From contig CANGCU010000078.1 in assembly GCA_947452355.1 (NCBI GenBank), positions 1 to 6,164 of the forward strand: a stretch of 6,164 nt of DNA, given 5' to 3'. The translations under genes and the position numbers were made by a program. This document shows, piece by piece, positions 1 through 5,397 of the stretch (the first letter of the stretch is position 1; each line of letters starts with the position of its first letter). This stretch comes from Microbacteriaceae bacterium. GTDB taxonomy: Bacteria; Actinomycetota; Actinomycetes; Actinomycetales; Microbacteriaceae. The notes under the pieces are model-generated. The model was given only the letters and a program-made list of their open reading frames with translations. It did not search any database and had not been told where the DNA came from.

Positions 1-2
1 CC

Positions 3-818
3 GATCAGCGCGGGATCGTCAAGGCGGTAGCCGACACGGTGTTTGAGGTTGACGGAAATATTGTCGATTCCGCACAGTTTTGGGACGAACCGAGCAACAG
101 TTTCTCGCTCCGGATGGAAATTCAGGTTGCCGACGAGGATGTCGACCGATTGCGCGGTTTGTTGGAGCACAACCTTGCGCCGTTTTCGCCTGACGTGTCA
201 CTTCGCCGACTCGCGGAACGCCGCCGCGCACTCGTCATGGTGACAACGGCGGACCATTGCCTACGTGAACTGCTCTATCAGTGGCAGGCGGGTGAACTCG
301 GTGCGGACATCGCGGGTGTCGTTTCGAATCACGAGACGCTGAGGTCGGTCGCCGAACAGTTCGGAGTCCCCTTTACGGTCATTCCCGTGGACTCGGGGTC
401 GAAACCCGAAGCCGAGTCGGCACTAGCCGCGCTGGTTGCCGTCCGCGACGCGGACTTCATCGTTTTGGCGCGGTACATGCAGGTCTTGAGCGACGATTTC
501 TGTGATCGATTCGCCGGTCGAATAATAAACATCCACCATTCCTTCCTGCCGGGGTTCAAGGGGGCAAAGCCCTATCACCAGGCCTATGACCGCGGCGTCA
601 AACTCATTGGCGCAACCGCACACTACGTCACCGCCGATCTCGACGAAGGTCCCATCATCGAACAAGACGTCGTTCGGGTCGGGCACCACCATCGCGCGGA
701 GCAACTCGTCAGTATCGGCCGAGATGTCGAACGCCGTGTGCTCGCGCGCGCGGTTCGCCTCCACGCCGAAGACCGCGTTTTTCACAACGGTTCGCGAACG
801 GTCGTTTTCGATTCGTAG
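3..818 (+). CDS. purU: Formyltetrahydrofolate deformylase, 5'-truncated by window edge
   Basis: PurU hydrolyses 10-formyl-THF to formate and THF in the cytoplasm, balancing one-carbon units. The reading frame is open from base 3 with no start, so the gene begins outside the window; a GTG at 39 is internal, because family-like sequence (DQRGIVKAVAD, then GNIVDSAQFWD) precedes and spans it. The visible 271 residues hold an N-terminal ACT domain (about 1-75), then a formyltransferase fold with ARYMQVLS (156-163), INIHHSFLPGFKGAKP (175-190) and DLDEGPIIEQD (212-222). The expected catalytic Asn, His and Asp are present as N176, H178 and D214 of the visible part. PurN (GAR transformylase) shares this fold, but the ACT domain and the HHSFLPGFKGAKPYHQA signature indicate PurU. 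Only about 10-20 N-terminal residues seem missing. It ends in TAG directly against the stop of the convergent gene, so no separate terminator fits between them. Confidence 0.95.
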   Translation, partial: DQRGIVKAVADTVFEVDGNIVDSAQFWDEPSNSFSLRMEIQVADEDVDRLRGLLEHNLAPFSPDVSLRRLAERRRALVMVTTADHCLRELLYQWQAGELGADIAGVVSNHETLRSVAEQFGVPFTVIPVDSGSKPEAESALAALVAVRDADFIVLARYMQVLSDDFCDRFAGRIINIHHSFLPGFKGAKPYHQAYDRGVKLIGATAHYVTADLDEGPIIEQDVVRVGHHHRAEQLVSIGRDVERRVLARAVRLHAEDRVFHNGSRTVVFDS

Positions 819-1862
819 TTAGCGGTGCCTCATCGTGCCACCGAGCAAACCGGCATCAAAGAACTGTTCCGCGAGATCGGCGCCGTCATGTCCGTACACC
901 CACGGAAGTCCCGGAACCGGGTCCGGGTGAGTGATCGGGGCTCCCGCGAGCACGGCCTCGGGCCTGGACAATCTCCGGATCGCCACACCCAAGACGTTCT
1001 TCGGATGCCGGCGGGCGAAATCCCCGTAGGTGGTTTCGTCGTGTTGACCGTCGTCCCCGATGAGAATCCACTTGATGTGCGGAAATTCCGCGACGAGCCG
1101 GTCCAAGCTCGTGACCTTGTGTTCTCGGCCGCTTCGGAAGACGCGTTCGGGGGTCGCTCCCCAGTCGGTCAGAAGGAGCGGACCGCGCGGGTACATGTGT
1201 CGGGACAGGAACCGTTCGAGAGTCGGAGCGACGTTCCATGGACCCGTCGACAAGTACATGACGGGTGACCCTGGGTAAAACGCACCCAGTTTGTTAAGGA
1301 ACACCGCCATCCCCGGCACGGGTCGGCGGGCGTGTTCGTCCAAGACGAAAGTGTTCCACGCCGCAAGCATCAAGCGGGGGAGCGCCGTCACCATGACGGT
1401 GTCATCGATGTCGCAGACGACTCCAACCGTGGTCGTAGTGTCGACGACGTATACGTCACTGACGGCCCAGCCACGTCCCTTGGTCGCCCGCAAGAACACC
1501 GGGTTATTCCCGACGGGCAACGTGACGTCAAGGGTCTCGTCGATGACACCGCCGCGATCACTTCGCACCTTGAATTTGTGATGCCCAATCTTGACGCTGA
1601 CTTTGGTGTGCGCGACGGGAACTCCCGTGAATGCCCGCCACCCACGGACGTACTTTCGAATTTTGCGCGTTGCGGGATCGGGGTGAATGTAGATGACCCG
1701 AGCGAGGATTCGAACCGAGGACGTTGAGCCATATCCGCGAAACGCCACGACCGTGGGAAGCTTTCCCCGTGCGCGCGCGAGCCTCGCACGAAAACGCGTG
1801 TAGGCGTCTTCAATTCGCGCGGCGATGTGCATTTTCACCGGGGGCGTCGGTCGGTTAGGCAT
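819..1862 (-). CDS. DUF2183 / APP1-type putative phosphatidate phosphatase
   Basis: 347 residues resembling the APP1 catalytic (DUF2183) family. Yeast App1 is a Mg2+-dependent phosphatidate phosphatase; bacterial members are largely uncharacterised, so the substrate here is inference. A N-terminal part of about 140 residues (FRGYGSTSSVRILARV near 41-56) looks like a beta-rich module. The catalytic half carries HAD-like motifs: DIDDT (151-155; nucleophile D151 and D153), LSTGPWN (204-210), K249 in HKVTSL, and GDDGQHD (269-275). No signal peptide or membrane segment is obvious, so it is probably cytosolic or peripheral. Start choice is uncertain. ATG 1862 lacks a Shine-Dalgarno but has TAGTCT 8 nt upstream, compatible with a leaderless mRNA. 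ATG 1832 (residue 11, MHIAARIEDA) has a weak GGTGA and would give 337 residues. The TAA stop abuts the purU TAG. It is divergent from tetR, which may regulate it. Confidence 0.85.
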   Translation of the reverse strand: MPNRPTPPVKMHIAARIEDAYTRFRARLARARGKLPTVVAFRGYGSTSSVRILARVIYIHPDPATRKIRKYVRGWRAFTGVPVAHTKVSVKIGHHKFKVRSDRGGVIDETLDVTLPVGNNPVFLRATKGRGWAVSDVYVVDTTTTVGVVCDIDDTVMVTALPRLMLAAWNTFVLDEHARRPVPGMAVFLNKLGAFYPGSPVMYLSTGPWNVAPTLERFLSRHMYPRGPLLLTDWGATPERVFRSGREHKVTSLDRLVAEFPHIKWILIGDDGQHDETTYGDFARRHPKNVLGVAIRRLSRPEAVLAGAPITHPDPVPGLPWVYGHDGADLAEQFFDAGLLGGTMRHR

Positions 1863-1870
1863 CGCGCTCT

Positions 1871-1876
1871 AGACTA
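1871..1876 (-). promoter_or_regulatory. Candidate leaderless -10 of the APP1-like gene
   Basis: Read on the minus strand, TAGTCT fits the TANNNT -10 pattern and lies 8 nt before the ATG at 1862. Transcription would then start at or next to the start codon. There is no recognisable Shine-Dalgarno for that ATG, which agrees with a leaderless transcript, but no good -35 is seen and the hexamer is a loose match. Confidence 0.25.
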
Positions 1877-1883
1877 CCGTTTG

Positions 1884-1911
1884 TTGAAATTCCGAGACGT
1901 GGGGATAATTT
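1884..1911 (+). promoter_or_regulatory. Candidate promoter for tetR
   Basis: TTGAAA (1884-1889, 5 of 6 to TTGACA) is followed after 16 bp by TAATTT (1906-1911, TANNNT). It would give a leader of roughly 108 nt before the GTG at 2026 that spans the inverted ACGT repeats, so a repressor bound there would block it. A rival -10 is TACAAT at 1958-1963 (5 of 6 to TATAAT), but it lacks a convincing -35. Confidence 0.3.
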
Positions 1912-2012
1912 GTTACGTTTCATCTCTAATACGTCTATCGTTAGTTATTTTAGACATTACAATTGTGCAGGTCGGGTCAATTCTTCGAAAACTGCACCCT
2001 GAATCACACGAC

Positions 2013-2019
2013 AAAGGAG
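2013..2019 (+). promoter_or_regulatory. Ribosome binding site fixing the tetR start
   Basis: AAAGGAG sits 6 nt before the GTG at 2026. It decides the start in favour of GTG 2026 over an in-frame TTG at 1963, which has no such site and would put 21 residues unlike a TetR N-terminus in front. Confidence 0.85.
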
Positions 2020-2025
2020 CAACAG

Positions 2026-2667
2026 GTGCCTCTTACGCACACCCCAGCAAGCGAAGAACTTTTCAAGTCCGGCCTGTTGAGCAACACTCCCGTTCAAGCG
2101 CGGAGCAACGCGCGCGTGACCGCCCTGCTCGATGCTGCAGCGAAGGTCATCCACGAAAAGGGTTACGAAGAATTGACCACGGCCGATGTAGCTGCTGTTG
2201 CGGGTGCGTCGATTGGAACCGTGTATCGCTATTTCGAGGATCGCGTCAAGGTTCTCGAAGCGCTGGCCATTCGAAACGTCGAGCGAACCGACATTCGGTT
2301 CCGCGAGGCGTTAGAAGGAGTGTCGGGATCATCGCCCGCAGACGCGACAAACGCAATTTTTGAGGTGTACCTCGCGATGTTCCGAACCGAGCCCGGTTTT
2401 CGGTCACTTCGTTTCGGTGACGTCCTGGACATTCGCCCGCGCCCTGTTGTCCCTCGAATGCGGACGGCCGCACGAACGATCTCCGCTGCATTCAGCTCCC
2501 AATTCGGCTTCACCGACACCGACGAGAACATTCTCGAGCTGGAAAAATCGATGATTGTGGCAGACGCTTTCCTAGCTCGTGCGTTTTTCAACAACGACCG
2601 AGGCGACCCCGCATATATCGACGCAGCGCGCGACGCTGCCGCGTCGTTGGCTCGGCTCGCGTCCTAA
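2026..2667 (+). CDS. TetR/AcrR-family transcriptional regulator
   Basis: A 213-residue DNA-binding repressor of the usual TetR length. The N-terminal three-helix domain spans about residues 28-77: ARVTALLDAAAKVIHEKGY, then the helix-turn-helix TTADVAAVAGASIGTVYRYF (51-70), ending with the typical EDRVKVLEAL. The ligand-binding C-terminal half (about 80-213) contains FRTEPGFRSLRFGD, a pattern I associate with one TetR C-terminal subfamily; the ligand cannot be predicted. The GTG start is set by AAAGGAG 6 nt upstream. The gene is divergent from the APP1-like phosphatase gene across a 163-bp AT-rich region, so autoregulation and control of that neighbour are the simplest guesses (inference). It ends in TAA overlapping by 4 bp the end of the convergent dedA gene, so antisense overlap of the transcripts is likely. 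An unusual N-terminal extension of about 27 residues precedes the DNA-binding domain. Confidence 0.93.
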   Translation: MPLTHTPASEELFKSGLLSNTPVQARSNARVTALLDAAAKVIHEKGYEELTTADVAAVAGASIGTVYRYFEDRVKVLEALAIRNVERTDIRFREALEGVSGSSPADATNAIFEVYLAMFRTEPGFRSLRFGDVLDIRPRPVVPRMRTAARTISAAFSSQFGFTDTDENILELEKSMIVADAFLARAFFNNDRGDPAYIDAARDAAASLARLAS

Positions 2668-3296
2668 TCGTCCTTCGGGGTGTAGCGCCCCAACGATTTC
2701 TTCACCAAGGCCATCACCGCGATAAACAGCAGGATGATGCCGACAAAAATATAGCCAGCGAATTGCACGCTCTGGTTCAGCTGCTCGTATGTGACGGCGG
2801 CGGTTCGCCCGACCGTGACGTACGCGGTCGCCCACAGCGCACAGGCCGGAACGGTCCACGCAACGAAGCGACGGTAGTGCATTCCCGCAATCCCCGCCGT
2901 GAGCGGAACAATGCTGTGAAGCACTGGCAGGAACCGTGAGATGAAAATCGCCCACCCGCCTCGGTGATCAAGGAACCGCTCGGCGGCGACCCAATTCTTG
3001 TGTCCAATCCATCGACCGATTTTGGAATGTTGAATCGCGGGTCCGAAGGTATGGCCCAGCGCGAAGCCGATGCTCTCGCCAATGAGTGAGCCGACCACAA
3101 TCGTGAGTATCAGTGCGATGTATTCCACAGTGGACTGGGTTCCCGTCGCTGCCACCAGAACAACGGTGTCGCCGGGAATAACAAGTCCGATAAGAACGCT
3201 CGTTTCCAAAAGGATTGCCAGTCCAGCGAGACCGATTCGCAGAACCGGATCGATCGTGCCGACGCTCGCGAGAAACCAATCGAGGAATGCGTTCAT
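2664..3296 (-). CDS. DedA-family (SNARE-associated/VTT) membrane protein
   Basis: 210 residues, the usual DedA size. The family includes proton-motive-force-dependent membrane proteins, and some members move undecaprenyl phosphate or phosphatidylethanolamine across the membrane. Hydrophobic segments lie near 18-50, 57-80, 114-138, 147-165 and 178-198. Conserved features are E31 and D43 in the re-entrant region (LLETSVLIGLVIPGDT), G81-H-x-x-G85, and SRFLPVLHSIVPLTAGIAGM (120-139). E31/D43 match in spacing the acidic pair E39/D51 essential in E. coli YqjA/YghB as I recall them. Of the arginine pair R130/R136, R121 is kept but the second position is H127. The start ATG at 3296 overlaps the upstream gene's TGA as ATGA, so translational coupling is likely; a TTG at 3341 would add 15 non-family residues inside the upstream gene. 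The C-terminus is charged (KKSLGRYTPKDD). Substrate not predictable. Confidence 0.92.
   Translation of the reverse strand: MNAFLDWFLASVGTIDPVLRIGLAGLAILLETSVLIGLVIPGDTVVLVAATGTQSTVEYIALILTIVVGSLIGESIGFALGHTFGPAIQHSKIGRWIGHKNWVAAERFLDHRGGWAIFISRFLPVLHSIVPLTAGIAGMHYRRFVAWTVPACALWATAYVTVGRTAAVTYEQLNQSVQFAGYIFVGIILLFIAVMALVKKSLGRYTPKDD
2666..2698. terminator. Possible hairpin at the tetR/dedA convergent junction
   Basis: AATCGT (2666-2671) pairs with ACGATT (2693-2698), and inside it GGGG (2677-2680) pairs with CCCC (2688-2691) around a 7-nt loop; an asymmetric bulge (ccttc against one a) separates the two stems. It starts within the tetR stop codon and is followed on + only by a weak T-rich stretch, so it could end tetR transcription. 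In the other direction there is no T-tract. It also encodes the dedA C-terminus, so the pairing may be incidental. Confidence 0.3.
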
Positions 3297-4066
3297 GGTT
3301 CCGAGATTACCGCGCGCTTGTTGGCATACTGCTGCGTCCAATATTCGGCACGGCCCGGTTCACGGCGCAGGGCGGGCCCATCCATCCACTCGGTCGCCAC
3401 GCGGATCCCGTGCAGTGCGGATAGGGTCCACACTTCACACCCGTTCAATTCGTCCGGACGGGCCGTTGATTCGATGACAGGTGCGCCGATGGTGGCGGCG
3501 TGATCACGAATCGCGCGCTCTGTCACACTCGGCAGTCGCGCGATGTCGGGCGAGACGACGTGCAATGTGTCGTCGCGCCACCACACGATGCTTGACCATG
3601 CGCCCTCGGTGATGATGCCGTCCGTGAGGATGACGGCTTCGCCACAGTTGAACTCCCGTCGAAGGTCGCCCAATCGTTCGAGGTCCGGCCCCTTCAGCAG
3701 TGGAGTGGTGCGGGGGTCGTGGGTTGACGTCGCGAGGATGACCTCAGTGAGCGGTTCGGGCGCATCGCGAAGGTGGAATCGCAGCAGTGCGCCGTCCCCA
3801 TAATCGATTGCCTCGATGCGCGGAAACCATCGGCCCGTGGTGGGGATGAGCGCGGTGACCTCGTGCGCGAACAGTGACAGATTCGTGTCAGGCATGAGCG
3901 GCCGAACAGACGACACAAAACGATTGATGTGCCGCTCAACCGTCACCGCAGTTCCGTCGACGACGAGCCACGAGTCCGCCACGCGAACCCTGCCGGCGTG
4001 AGTATCGCACCATTCCTCGGCGACGACAGAGCCATCGGCCCATCGGAATACGTGAGCGTCGACCAT
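3293..4066 (-). CDS. pabC: Fold-type IV PLP enzyme, probable 4-amino-4-deoxychorismate lyase
   Basis: 257 residues of the class IV aminotransferase family. The likely reaction is aminodeoxychorismate to p-aminobenzoate plus pyruvate in folate synthesis, inferred chiefly from the divergent pabB. The PLP lysine is probably K125 in PLLKGPDLERL. VILTDGIITEGAWSSI (145-160) corresponds to the family's LTD...EG..SNIF segment with E154, and LPSVTERAI (178-186) and LSALHGIRVATEWMDGP (215-231) match later conserved blocks. The sequence is divergent: the usual Asn after EG is Ser, and K125-E154 spacing is 29, slightly shorter than I recall for characterised members. A branched-chain or D-amino acid transaminase cannot be excluded. 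ATG 4066 is chosen because family similarity starts there and the region upstream is antisense to pabB. No Shine-Dalgarno is seen, but TACCCT lies 7 nt upstream (leaderless pattern). Its TGA overlaps the dedA ATG, implying an operon. Confidence 0.8.
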   Translation of the reverse strand: MVDAHVFRWADGSVVAEEWCDTHAGRVRVADSWLVVDGTAVTVERHINRFVSSVRPLMPDTNLSLFAHEVTALIPTTGRWFPRIEAIDYGDGALLRFHLRDAPEPLTEVILATSTHDPRTTPLLKGPDLERLGDLRREFNCGEAVILTDGIITEGAWSSIVWWRDDTLHVVSPDIARLPSVTERAIRDHAATIGAPVIESTARPDELNGCEVWTLSALHGIRVATEWMDGPALRREPGRAEYWTQQYANKRAVISEP

Positions 4067-4079
4067 AGAGTAAAGGGTA
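4066..4079. promoter_or_regulatory. Face-to-face leaderless -10 pair between pabC-like gene and pabB
   Basis: The 14-bp stretch TAGAGTAAAGGGTA contains TAGAGT (4066-4071) read on + and TACCCT (4079-4074) read on -, both TANNNT. Each ends exactly 7 nt before the ATG of its gene (4079 on +, 4066 on -). In leaderless actinobacterial genes a TANNNT -10 commonly sits about this far from the start codon, so both transcripts may begin at the A of their ATG. The first base of each hexamer is the partner of the first base of the opposite start codon. -35 candidates at 17 bp are weak (3 of 6). Neither gene has a usable Shine-Dalgarno; AAAGGG (4072-4077) is only 1 nt from the pabB ATG. Confidence 0.5.
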
Positions 4080-5359
4080 TGGCAGAGCAGTTCCTTCGGC
4101 ACGTTATTAACGCAGACGTCGACCCGGTTGTGCTCTTTCGCGAACTCGTTGCCAACCACGACGGCGGTTTTTGGCTGGACGATTCCCTCGAGGAAACGGT
4201 GTCCTACATGGGCGTGGGAACCCCGCTGGACGTAACCGATCCTTTCGCGGAATTCGATGCATCCGATGTACTGCCGGTTTCGCGGGTTGGATGGGTGAGC
4301 TACGGGCTTCGGGCTGAAACCCTCGGAGTCGACGTGAGCATCGAACCTCAACCGCGAACAGGAATGCTGCGCGTCTCGTGCGCGATCGAAATTGACCATC
4401 GCGACAACGAAATTTCGGTCATCGGGTTGAGAAAAGACACCGAGTTCGATGATCTTGTGGCTGCGGTCATGTCCCTCGCCGGCCGAACCGCCCCGATTGT
4501 CCCAACCCCGCAGCCCCGCACCGCACACTGGCGCGACGACCCGAGCGTGTATGCGGACCTCATCGAATCCTGCCTCCATCACATTCGCGATGGCGACGCG
4601 TATCAGTTGTGCCTCACAACGGGTGTGGATGTGACCGGAGAGATTGATGTTGCGGACAGCTACTGCGCTCTGCGAGCCGTCGCACCAACACGAAATGCCG
4701 CCTTCATACGAATTGGCGACATTACTCTTCTCAGTGCGACGCCCGAAACGTTTCTCACGGTTCGTGGACGGACGGCAACGACGAGTCCCATCAAGGGAAC
4801 GCGACCACGCAGCATGGATACCGACGAGGATTTCCTGCTCAAGCGGCAACTCGAAACGTCCGACAAGGAACGTGCGGAGAATCTCATGATTGTCGACCTG
4901 TGCCGAAACGATTTGTCGCAGGTGTGCAATCCCGGAACAGTGTCAGTCAGTTCGCTACACCGAATCGAAACGTATTCGACGGTCCATCAACTCGTGAGCA
5001 CCGTGACTGGTGAACTTCGACCAGAATGCACTCCCGGCGATGCCGCGCGTGTGCTGTTTCCCGCTGGTTCGATGACCGGTGCGCCTAAACGAAGCGCCGT
5101 CCAGATTTTGCAGCGACTCGAAACGGCGGAGCGCGGGATGTATTCGGGGATCGTCGGCTACGCGGGGGCAGGAAACCTGTCGCTCGCGATGACTATTCGG
5201 TCCATCGTCCTCGACTCCGAGGGTGCTCACATCGGAGCCGGCGGTGGCATCACCTCGGGGTCAGTCGTCGCCGAGGAAATCGCTGAGGTCGGGGTCAAAG
5301 CCGCCGCGCTTCTCGGTGTGCTCGGTGCATCTCCTAACCCCTACCTGTACACGGAATAG
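4079..5359 (+). CDS. pabB: Aminodeoxychorismate synthase component I
   Basis: A 426-residue chorismate-binding enzyme that, with a glutamine amidotransferase subunit (PabA), aminates chorismate to 4-amino-4-deoxychorismate for folate synthesis in the cytosol. After a divergent N-terminal domain (about 1-140), the catalytic domain shows GDAYQLCLT (172-180), [10 protein letters not shown] (217-226), SPIKGTRPR (236-244), [18 protein letters not shown] (262-279), [11 protein letters not shown] (327-337) and GIVGYAG (357-363). The Lys of PIKGT (K239) is the mark of PabB; anthranilate synthases have PIAGT. No glutaminase domain is fused and no pabA is in the window. ATG 4079 is preferred as a probable leaderless start (TAGAGT 7 nt upstream). 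An in-frame GTG at 4052 with GGA nearby would add nine residues and overlap the divergent pabC-like gene. leuS follows after 38 bp on the same strand, so cotranscription is possible. Confidence 0.93.
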   Translation: MAEQFLRHVINADVDPVVLFRELVANHDGGFWLDDSLEETVSYMGVGTPLDVTDPFAEFDASDVLPVSRVGWVSYGLRAETLGVDVSIEPQPRTGMLRVSCAIEIDHRDNEISVIGLRKDTEFDDLVAAVMSLAGRTAPIVPTPQPRTAHWRDDPSVYADLIESCLHHIRDGDAYQLCLTTGVDVTGEIDVADSYCALRAVAPTRNAAFIRIGDITLLSATPETFLTVRGRTATTSPIKGTRPRSMDTDEDFLLKRQLETSDKERAENLMIVDLCRNDLSQVCNPGTVSVSSLHRIETYSTVHQLVSTVTGELRPECTPGDAARVLFPAGSMTGAPKRSAVQILQRLETAERGMYSGIVGYAGAGNLSLAMTIRSIVLDSEGAHIGAGGGITSGSVVAEEIAEVGVKAAALLGVLGASPNPYLYTE

Positions 5360-5386
5360 ACTGGGATTCGCGCGCGTGCGCGGTGG

Positions 5387-5392
5387 GAAAGG
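5387..5392 (+). promoter_or_regulatory. Ribosome binding site of leuS
   Basis: GAAAGG lies 5 nt before the GTG at 5398 in the 38-bp pabB-leuS gap. It supports GTG 5398 as the start. No terminator with a T-tract is visible in the gap, so read-through from pabB is possible. Confidence 0.7.
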
Positions 5393-5397
5393 TTTCC

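Larger units (their letters stand above)
1863..2025. promoter_or_regulatory. Divergent APP1-like / tetR intergenic control region
   Basis: 163 bp without a gene, the only sizeable non-coding gap here and visibly AT-rich from about 1900 to 1966, unlike its surroundings. It must hold the promoters of both divergent genes and, if the TetR protein is autoregulatory as most family members are, its operator. Visible elements are an inverted repeat AGACGT (1895-1900) / ACGTCT (1931-1936), three ACGT cores at 1897, 1915 and 1931, and an 8-bp palindrome ACAATTGT (1959-1966) overlapping a TACAAT hexamer (1958-1963). None is long enough to be a firm operator call. Confidence 0.5.

Noticed and set aside
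39..41. GTG as the start of purU
   Set aside because: The frame is open to the window edge and the ACT-domain motif spans this codon, so the gene is truncated rather than starting here.
790..799. Perfect 10-bp palindrome GTTCGCGAAC near the purU end
   Set aside because: It has no loop and no T-tract, lies in coding sequence (codons for the purU C-terminus), and such GC palindromes are expected by chance in this composition.
823..843. CGGTG / CACCG inverted repeat as terminator between purU and the APP1-like gene
   Set aside because: Only 5 bp with an 11-nt loop and no T-run on either strand; too weak to call.
825..1268. 147-codon + strand open frame and similar frames to 1727 opposite the APP1-like gene
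   Set aside because: These are shadows of a clearly recognisable DUF2183 protein. The translations are rich in Arg, Ser and Pro with no motif.
4052..4054. GTG as the pabB start
   Set aside because: GGA is present just upstream, but this start would overlap the divergent gene and add residues lacking family support. ATG 4079 has the exact TANNNT-N7 spacing. Kept only as an alternative.
4067..4849. Open frame of 261 codons upstream of the pabC-like ATG, antisense to pabB
   Set aside because: It lies wholly opposite the well-supported pabB gene, has no recognisable protein similarity, and the family-like sequence begins only at ATG 4066. It is a by-product of GC-rich codon use.
5371..5382. GC hairpin (CGCGC/GCGCG) in the pabB-leuS gap as a terminator
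   Set aside because: The loop is 2 nt and no T-tract follows; it is probably just a CG-rich run, so read-through into leuS cannot be excluded.
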